Positions 6,653-13,090 of a stretch of DNA of 13,090 nucleotides are shown piece after piece. The position numbers were made by a program, and so were the translations under genes. Each line of letters opens with the position of its first letter. The stretch's first letter is position 1. The DNA comes from Deltaproteobacteria bacterium (GTDB lineage: Bacteria > Myxococcota_A > UBA9160 > SMWR01), in contig JAFDAW010000089.1 in the NCBI GenBank assembly GCA_019313605.1, positions 1 to 13,090 on the forward strand, given 5' to 3'. Under the pieces are notes generated by a model that worked only from the letters and a program-made list of their open reading frames with translations, was not told the DNA's origin and did not search any database.

Positions 6653-7891
6653 GTGACAGACTCTCCGATGGTCAATTCCAAGCGATCGCTTCTGGTGCTC
6701 TTTTCGGTCATCATCATCGACCTGATCGGCTTCGGGATCGTGGTCCCGATCCTGCCCTACTACGCGAAGAGCCTCGACACCAGCCCGGCTACCCTCGGCT
6801 TCCTGCTCGCCGTCTATCCGGCCTTCCAATTCATCTTCAGCCCGATCTGGGGCCGCCTCTCGGATCGCATCGGCCGCAAGCCCGTGATGCTGGCCACGAT
6901 CCTCGGCAGCGCGGGTGCACTCACCTTGCTCGGCGTTTCGGATTCGCTGCTCGGGTTGTTCGCGGGCCGCATCCTCGGCGGCATCTTCGGCGCCAACATC
7001 AGTGTCGCGACCGCCTACGTGGCGGACGTCACGCGCGAAGAAGAGCGCACGCGCTGGATGGGCATGGTCGGGGCGTGCTACGGGATCGGCTTCGTGCTCG
7101 GCCCCGCGATCGGCGGCCTGCTCGCTCCGAGCCTCGATGGGAGCTGGCCCGCTTCCGCGGTTTTCGGCGCGACCCTCTCCGCGTACATCGAACCGTTCGG
7201 TTACGGAATCCCGATGCTGCTCGCCGCGGTGCTGGCCGCGATCAATTTCATCTTCGCGTCCTGGGCGCTCGCCGAACCCGAACGCCATGCCGATCGGGAA
7301 CCCAGCGCGGGTCGACTCGAAGTGCTGCGCAATCCCACGATTCGGCGATTCTGCATCCTCAATCTGATCTTCTCGCTCGCCGTGACCCAGCTCGAGACGA
7401 TCTTCGCGTACTTCATGATCGATCGATTCCGATTCGACGCAATGCACGTCGCGTTCATCCTGGTCGGGATGGCCATACTGATGGGTGGCGTCCAGGGTGG
7501 CGCCATGCGATCCCTCGCCGCGCGCTTCGGCGAGCGCAAGCTCGCACTCACGGGCTTCGCGATCATGTCCGTCTCGCTGCTCGCAGTGCCCTTCATGCCG
7601 ACGGTCGGTTGGGTGCTGCTACCCCTCGCGCTCTCGTCGATCGGCCGCGGCATCGGCCAACCCCCCATCCTGAGTATGGTATCGATGACCGCGGCACCGA
7701 GTGAGCGCGGATCGGTGATGGGCACCTTCCAGTCGAGCGCATCGCTCGCGCGCGTACTCGGCCCCACCGCAGCGGGCGCTCTCTACGCGCTCTACCAGGG
7801 CGGCCCGTTCGTCCTCGCCGCAGTCTTGATGTTCGTCGCGTGCCTGCTCGCGATCCGCTTGCCAAAGGCGCGCAAATCCGAATCGGGCTGA
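6653..7891 (+). CDS. MFS transporter, DHA1 (TetA-like) drug:proton antiporter family
   Basis: 412-residue inner-membrane transporter with the twelve hydrophobic segments of the major facilitator superfamily. Loop 2-3 carries motif A as GRLSDRIGRKP (67-77). Helix 1 has DLIGFGIVVPILPYY (23-37), and helix 5 contains the antiporter-type motif C as GIGFVLGPAIGG, which marks proton-driven exporters of the DHA1/TetA group. A polar central loop separates the two halves. The substrate is unknown; drugs or metabolites are possible. The start is the GTG at 6653; an ATG at 6668 is an alternative, and neither has a clear ribosome site. A TATAGT lies 9 bases upstream. The gene converges on the GDYXXLXY gene across 81 bases in which I find only weak inverted repeats and no clear terminator. 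Confidence 0.92.
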   Translation: MTDSPMVNSKRSLLVLFSVIIIDLIGFGIVVPILPYYAKSLDTSPATLGFLLAVYPAFQFIFSPIWGRLSDRIGRKPVMLATILGSAGALTLLGVSDSLLGLFAGRILGGIFGANISVATAYVADVTREEERTRWMGMVGACYGIGFVLGPAIGGLLAPSLDGSWPASAVFGATLSAYIEPFGYGIPMLLAAVLAAINFIFASWALAEPERHADREPSAGRLEVLRNPTIRRFCILNLIFSLAVTQLETIFAYFMIDRFRFDAMHVAFILVGMAILMGGVQGGAMRSLAARFGERKLALTGFAIMSVSLLAVPFMPTVGWVLLPLALSSIGRGIGQPPILSMVSMTAAPSERGSVMGTFQSSASLARVLGPTAAGALYALYQGGPFVLAAVLMFVACLLAIRLPKARKSESG

Positions 7892-7972
7892 AATCGATTG
7901 GGATGTTCCGATCAATCCATCATCGAACGATTGGCATTGGATCGGCGACTCGAATCGAATCGGTATTTGAAT

Positions 7973-8503
7973 TCAGGGTAGATCCAGCCGCGCGAGCGCT
8001 GCGCGGCCCGAGCCCGAGACGGCGATGATCGCGTAGGCGCGCGCATCTTCTCCGGGGCGACGGCGGACAGCCGCCTCGATCTCGAGGGCTTTGGCTTTCG
8101 GCGCGAACCAGGCTTCGATTCCGTAGCGGATCTGGAGTGGCTGCTCGTTCTGCGACCAGGCGCGGATCATGCGCCCTCGCAGGAACAGGCCCGACAGCGG
8201 TTGTTCGAGTTGAACGCCGGTGGCGTGCCAGACCTCGCCCTCGCCTTCTTCCACGAAGACGTAGACGACTTCGCCCTTGCGGAGATTTCTGTCCGACCCT
8301 TCGAACAGTTTCGAATCGACGTTTGCCACCGTGTATGCGAGGCGCGCGTAATTGCCGCGGAACATGCTGCGCGGATCAACGGGTGCGATCTCTAGGCGAA
8401 CTTCTTCGCCGGTCCAAAGCGGCCAGACGCTGCCGAGATACTCCATCGCGAGAACGCCGAGCTGCAGCGCGATGGCGGCCATCAACCAGTGTAGACGGGT
8501 CAT
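7973..8503 (-). CDS. GDYXXLXY-type membrane-anchored protein
   Basis: 176-residue protein with one N-terminal signal/anchor helix (about 5-28) and an extracytoplasmic domain, matching the GDYXXLXY family (PF14345) of unknown function. The signature is present with one change: FRGNYARLAY (48-57), Asn51 replacing the Asp. The preceding IAPVDPRSMF and later VYVFVEE, LFLRGRM and IRYGIEAWFA also match how these proteins read. It is the last gene of the operon, and its ATG overlaps the stop of the upstream DUF2157 gene by four bases (ATGA, 8500-8503), so translation is probably coupled. DUF2157 and GDYXXLXY proteins are commonly encoded side by side, which supports a joint, still unknown, envelope role. 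Confidence 0.86.
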   Translation of the reverse strand: MTRLHWLMAAIALQLGVLAMEYLGSVWPLWTGEEVRLEIAPVDPRSMFRGNYARLAYTVANVDSKLFEGSDRNLRKGEVVYVFVEEGEGEVWHATGVQLEQPLSGLFLRGRMIRAWSQNEQPLQIRYGIEAWFAPKAKALEIEAAVRRRPGEDARAYAIIAVSGSGRAALARLDLP

Positions 8504-9867
8504 GGCGAGGTCCCCTTGCCGATGTGGGCGCGCCAGAACCGTGCCGATCCGAAGAGCACGCCCGCGAAGAAGAGGAAGAGCAGCGAACCTCCAACGTAAT
8601 CGCCCACCAGATCCCCGTAGCGCAGCAACGCGAGAATCAAGATGACGCCGATTCCGGTGTAGAAGTAGAGGGTCACGGAATCGCGCAGCGCGCGCAGGAT
8701 CAGCCAGATGCCGCTTCCCACGCACGCGAGGTTGCCGAAGAGCTGGAGCCCGATGGCGAGGTTCTCGTTCTTCTCGGTCATCAGCAGCGAGATCAGCACG
8801 ACCAGCACGAAGAAGAGCAGATACGCGAGCGCCGAGAGGCCGTCGTCCCACCAGGCGCGCGGGCCGCGTTCGACCCAGATGCGGTGCAGGAAAAACCCAG
8901 TCACGCCCGTCACGACGATCAACCAACCCCAGACCCACGCGGGGCTCTCATACTGCAGCTCCATCGCGGACTCCCAGGCTTCCGCGAACGAAAACGCCAG
9001 CAACATGACCAGACCGAGGCGCAGCGACCAGAGGCGCAGTGCCATGCCGTATTCGGCCAGGCGCGGCCGATCGGTTCGCCCTTCCATCCACTTCCCCAAC
9101 GCGTAGTAGAGGACGAAGAGGCCGACGGTCAGCGGGATATGCTCTTCTTCGAACGCGAACAGGTGATCTTCTCCGAGGTAGCGCGCAAAGAGGACCTCGA
9201 TCCAGAAGGTCGTTGCGACGAGGTTGATGAGAAAGAGCAGCAGGCTCTCCTTCTGGTAGATGCAGAACCAGAAGATTGCGGCGGCGAACACCGGCCAGCT
9301 GATCGGGAAGAAGGTTTCGAATGTTTCAGTCCCGAGCCAGATCAGCGCGATCACCGTCATCAGCCAGGTGATGGCCCGGCTGCGGGTGAGAATTGCGAAC
9401 GGGAGTGTCCCGACCGCCCACCACCAGATGCCGTCGGGGTAGTGCTCGCCGAGGTGGTAGATCTGCGCGATCAGGAAGATCGAGGTTCCGTAGCTGAAGC
9501 ATCCGAGCAGGAACCAGATAGCAGCAATCTTTGGGTTTTCGGCGCGCTGTTGCCGAAGGCCGAGCGCGTGAAATGCGAGGGTGAGCGCAACCATCGCGCC
9601 CATTCGCAAACCGCGCGGGATCTCGTCCCAGTTCGCGGATACGAGCACGAGAATGGAGAGGCCCGCGAACACCGCTGCGAGCGAGAGCAGCACGATGTAG
9701 CCGACCGAGCGCTCCGACCCGTCTGGAAGGCGCGCTCCGTAGCGGTCGAGAATCCGGCCGGCCTGTTCTTCGGAAACGATCCGCTCATCGACCCAACTTC
9801 GGGCCTCCGCTGCAAGCTCGCGTTTGAGAAAGCGAAGAACCTTCACCTCTCCCCCCTGCGAAACCAT
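8500..9867 (-). CDS. DUF2157-family polytopic membrane protein
   Basis: 455-residue membrane protein. A short soluble N-terminal part (about 8-50: LKRELAAEARSWVDERIVSEEQAGRILDRYG) is typical of DUF2157 (PF09925). It is followed by roughly twelve hydrophobic segments, beginning with GYIVLLSLAAVFAGLSILVL (about 56-75) and NWDEIPRGLRMGAM, and ending in a basic RFWRAHIGKG tail. Biochemical function is unknown for the family. It is third in a minus-strand operon, 33 bases after the small secreted protein and overlapping the GDYXXLXY gene by four bases. The start is the ATG at 9867. A GTG at 9846 is an alternative with a purine run (GGGGGGAGA) just ahead of it, though very close, so the first seven residues are uncertain. 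Confidence 0.84.
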   Translation of the reverse strand: MVSQGGEVKVLRFLKRELAAEARSWVDERIVSEEQAGRILDRYGARLPDGSERSVGYIVLLSLAAVFAGLSILVLVSANWDEIPRGLRMGAMVALTLAFHALGLRQQRAENPKIAAIWFLLGCFSYGTSIFLIAQIYHLGEHYPDGIWWWAVGTLPFAILTRSRAITWLMTVIALIWLGTETFETFFPISWPVFAAAIFWFCIYQKESLLLFLINLVATTFWIEVLFARYLGEDHLFAFEEEHIPLTVGLFVLYYALGKWMEGRTDRPRLAEYGMALRLWSLRLGLVMLLAFSFAEAWESAMELQYESPAWVWGWLIVVTGVTGFFLHRIWVERGPRAWWDDGLSALAYLLFFVLVVLISLLMTEKNENLAIGLQLFGNLACVGSGIWLILRALRDSVTLYFYTGIGVILILALLRYGDLVGDYVGGSLLFLFFAGVLFGSARFWRAHIGKGTSP

Positions 9868-9900
9868 AGGGTACAGAAGTTCGTTTCGCTCGGGTCGCTG

Positions 9901-10464
9901 TCATTCGAGCCAGAACGAGAAGCTTTCGAAAAACTGCGCACTGGCATCCGGGGGGTCGATCGACGACGGATGCTGAACACTCACGAGATAGATTCGGCGA
10001 TCCGCCAGGACCAACAACATCTTGCCCGCGAACGCTCGATCGGAAGCTTCGAAGTCGACTTCTCGCGCCGGTTCTCCCTGAAAAGAGGTCTCCACAACAC
10101 TGATCGCGCGCGCGCCGATGTCCTCGAGCTTGCCACTCACGCTGCGTTCGAGGACGTAATGGCTCGTCAGCACGAGCATTGCAAAGCGCGGGACGTCGTG
10201 GGTCTCGACTGCAAACTCGACACCGTCGAAAATCACCGCGTAATTGATATCGTTACCCGTCGTTGTAAATTTGGATCCGGCCAGCTTGAGGACCGTCGGG
10301 GAGCCGCCCGGATAATCGACGCTGAAGCGGCTGAATTCGGACCGATAGGGATGGAAGTCGCCCGCCATGGAACGCGTCGGCGCAAGCGCGGACATCGCAA
10401 GCGCAATCCCCAACGCGCTCGAAATCGCGAGTGCAGCACCGCAAACGCCCGGCTGGGTCTTCAC
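9901..10464 (-). CDS. Small secreted protein of unknown function
   Basis: I do not recognise a named family. From the GTG at 10464 the product is 187 residues with a credible Sec signal peptide: Lys2, a hydrophobic core (about 7-28), and a likely cut after SMA at residue 34. The mature part is alternating beta and alpha: FSVDYPGG early, YAVIFDGVEFAVE, FQGEPAREVDFEA, RRIYLVSVQHP, then AQFFESFSFWL at the end. This FSVxYPG ... GxPxRE ... RxYxVxV ... FxxSF layout is seen in uncharacterised periplasmic proteins of similar size (my recollection, not a search). The frame is open to 10554, but that would overlap the upstream reductase, and the signal peptide fits the GTG, although its Shine-Dalgarno is weak. 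It starts 14 bases after the reductase stop, so it is almost certainly in the operon. Confidence 0.72.
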   Translation of the reverse strand: MKTQPGVCGAALAISSALGIALAMSALAPTRSMAGDFHPYRSEFSRFSVDYPGGSPTVLKLAGSKFTTTGNDINYAVIFDGVEFAVETHDVPRFAMLVLTSHYVLERSVSGKLEDIGARAISVVETSFQGEPAREVDFEASDRAFAGKMLLVLADRRIYLVSVQHPSSIDPPDASAQFFESFSFWLE

Positions 10465-10478
10465 GAACTCGAACGAGG

Positions 10479-11780
10479 CTAGGCGCTTAGCAACGCGGCT
10501 GTTTCCCGCGTCAGCGCACTGATGTTCAGCCCGAATTCGCAGGCGTTCTGGCAAGGTTCACCGCTGCAGCCCAGACACGCCGATGCGCCCTGCCCGAGCG
10601 CCGCATAGCCGGTGCGAGCGAGCGGCTGGTTGCCGTAGCGCTTCGCGTACATCCGCTGCCGCAGCACGTCGGCGATTGGAGCCCCGTACGGACATGCGGA
10701 CTCGCAATTCGAACAACCCGGCCGGCAGTAGTCGGTGCTGTTGTTGCGAACGTATTGCTCGAGGACGCGAGCGTCGCTCGACCGCACACCGCGCTTGCCC
10801 GAAGCCCGGATGTAGCTGTCCGCAACTTCCGTGCTCGTCATCGAAATGATCGCGGCGTCGACGTTCGGATCCGACAAGACCCAACGCAGCGAAGCTTCCG
10901 GGAGGCCCGCCCCCTCGACCTCGTAGGCGGATAGGTCGTTGAGCTTGGCGCCCATCTGCGTCTTCATCGCGATCACGCCGATGCCCTTGTCGTGGGCCTT
11001 CTTGAACAGACGGCGAATCCCCGCCTGGTTGGCCACCCAGTCGAATTTCTTCGTGAAGCGCTCGTAGAACTTCGGATCGGAGCCGAAGTTGTGCGAACAG
11101 AGGATCACGTCGACCAGGTCGTTGTCGATCGCGTATTCGACGCACTCCTGCAGCTGGCCGCCGTGTCCGGACATCCCCGAAAAGCGAATCTTCCCCTGCT
11201 TTTTGGCGAGTTCCACGAACTCGAACCACTCGGGGTTCTTCAGGCGGTCGAGGTCGTTGACGCTGTGATTGAGATAGATGTCGACGTGATCGGTGCGCAA
11301 GCGCTGCAGGCTCTCCTCGAGTTTGGACATGATGAGCTTGCGGTCGTCCTTGGCTTCCGCGAAGTACTTGGTGGTGATCACCACCTTGTCGCGTTTGTCG
11401 TGGAGCGCTTCACCCAAGAAATTCTCGACATATCCCCCTTCATTCCAACCCTCGGTGCCGTACCCCTCGGCGGTATCGAAGTAGTTCATGCCGCGGTCGT
11501 AGCAGTGGCGCACGATGTCAGCGCTCGGGCAGCCGCTCGATCCGAAGCCGATATCCGAGATCATCAGCCCCGTCTTGCCGAGCGGCACGTATTTCTGGAT
11601 CGTGGGAGCGCCCGCGGGAAGGCTCGCGGCCTGGGCCGCGTAGGCGACCCCGAATGCCCCGATGCCCAGGGCGGCCCGGCCGCCCTGTTGGAGAAACGTG
11701 CGGCGATCGATCCCCGCCCGGTCGTCGTCGAGTTCGAGCCGATCGCGATCGGCGTCGCGGTCCTTCGGTGAACCCGCCAT
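10479..11780 (-). CDS. Tat-exported aldo/keto reductase with two C-terminal iron-sulfur Cys clusters
   Basis: 433-residue oxidoreductase. The N terminus has a twin-arginine signal, DRRTFLQQG (Arg26, Arg27), then a weakly hydrophobic stretch to about 50, predicting export of the folded protein. The aldo/keto reductase barrel follows with a complete catalytic tetrad: D102 and Y107 in YFDTAEGYG, K138 in ITTKY, H172 in YLNHS. After the barrel are two Cys groups: C352, C356, C359 and C363 (CX3CX2CX3CP), and C402, C405, C410 and C414 (CX2CX4CX3C), likely binding one or two 4Fe-4S clusters. Related bacterial reductases carry a C-terminal ferredoxin-like part; substrate and electron partner are unknown. 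The start is the ATG at 11780, with GGAGG nine bases upstream. It heads a four-gene operon of exported or membrane proteins and is divergent from glnS. Cluster occupancy is inferred. Confidence 0.9.
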   Translation of the reverse strand: MAGSPKDRDADRDRLELDDDRAGIDRRTFLQQGGRAALGIGAFGVAYAAQAASLPAGAPTIQKYVPLGKTGLMISDIGFGSSGCPSADIVRHCYDRGMNYFDTAEGYGTEGWNEGGYVENFLGEALHDKRDKVVITTKYFAEAKDDRKLIMSKLEESLQRLRTDHVDIYLNHSVNDLDRLKNPEWFEFVELAKKQGKIRFSGMSGHGGQLQECVEYAIDNDLVDVILCSHNFGSDPKFYERFTKKFDWVANQAGIRRLFKKAHDKGIGVIAMKTQMGAKLNDLSAYEVEGAGLPEASLRWVLSDPNVDAAIISMTSTEVADSYIRASGKRGVRSSDARVLEQYVRNNSTDYCRPGCSNCESACPYGAPIADVLRQRMYAKRYGNQPLARTGYAALGQGASACLGCSGEPCQNACEFGLNISALTRETAALLSA

Positions 11781-11817
11781 GGCAGCCGCCCTCCCTGATC
11801 GGGGGTTTCGAAGGGTC

Positions 11818-11845
11818 AGTGTACGATGAGAACCTAAGCGCGCAA
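11818..11845 (-). promoter_or_regulatory. Candidate promoter of the reductase/DUF2157 operon
   Basis: On the minus strand TTGCGC (11845-11840), a 16-base spacer and TACACT (11823-11818) resemble a sigma-70 promoter: TTG of the -35, and TA.A.T of the -10. The predicted start would leave a leader of about 30 bases containing the GGAGG site. Found by eye; no score available. Confidence 0.35.
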
Positions 11846-11967
11846 CGGGCCAGCGGCCGTTCTGGTGCCGATTGGGCTCCTGGCGCAATACACCGGAATC
11901 GCCCGGAGCCTCGCGGGAAGAATCGACGCTATTCTCCGCCCTCGCGGGTACCCGCGCGGAGAGATCG

Positions 11968-13090
<1,123 letters not shown>

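Noticed and set aside
6377..7447. A 356-codon minus-strand frame opposite the MFS transporter
   Set aside because: Charged low-complexity product with no domain, lying under a clear twelve-helix transporter. Shadow of codon bias.
7892..7972. Short inverted repeats between the MFS and GDYXXLXY genes as a terminator
   Set aside because: The stems are only 5-6 base pairs with long loops, and no T-run follows on either strand.
8137..10482. A 781-codon open frame on the plus strand opposite the DUF2157 operon
   Set aside because: It is antisense to three well-supported minus-strand genes. Its product is an Arg/Glu/Asp-rich low-complexity sequence with no domain, the usual result of third-position GC bias. 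The opposite strand carries coherent membrane and signal-peptide sequence.

Overview
This 13.1-kb window is gene-dense, GC-rich bacterial chromosome. It holds twelve protein genes that look intact or cut only by the window edge, plus one visibly broken gene. I see no rRNA, tRNA, CRISPR array, insertion sequence or phage gene, and no gene-free stretch over 300 bases (the longest gap is about 200 bases). A directly acylating glutaminyl-tRNA synthetase, a glutathione-type S-formylglutathione hydrolase, a Tat-exported iron-sulfur aldo/keto reductase and frequent GTG/TTG starts fit a proteobacterial or deltaproteobacterial/Myxococcota-like lineage. That placement is inference, not proof.

Layout, left to right: the C-terminal two thirds of an aldehyde dehydrogenase (+, cut by the left edge); a CCA-adding/poly(A)-polymerase-type tRNA nucleotidyltransferase with an HD domain (-); a small Dabb-domain protein (+); a cystathionine gamma-synthase-family PLP enzyme (-) that has lost an internal segment and changed frame; S-formylglutathione hydrolase (+); an ICMT/PEMT-like integral membrane methyltransferase (-); a COG3818-like GNAT acetyltransferase (-); a DHA1-type MFS exporter (+); a four-gene minus-strand operon; and glutaminyl-tRNA synthetase (+, cut by the right edge). 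The operon is transcribed from about 11.8 kb down to 8.0 kb and reads: Tat-exported aldo/keto reductase with two C-terminal Cys clusters, small secreted protein, DUF2157 polytopic membrane protein, GDYXXLXY protein.

Most of the window is single housekeeping or accessory genes on alternating strands with very short convergent gaps (9, 40 and 20 bases), so little co-regulation is expected there. The four-gene envelope operon is the exception. Its genes are 14 and 33 bases apart and then overlap by 4 bases, and every product is predicted to be exported or membrane-bound. It is the best candidate here for an uncharacterised functional unit. S-formylglutathione hydrolase and the aldehyde dehydrogenase both act on aldehyde-derived compounds, but they are not adjacent and probably not linked.

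The most notable points are the out-of-frame deletion in the PLP enzyme, the envelope operon with its two-cluster Tat reductase, and two genes (the tRNA nucleotidyltransferase and the MFS exporter) whose only -10-like hexamer ends 9 bases before the start codon with no clear Shine-Dalgarno, suggesting leaderless messages.
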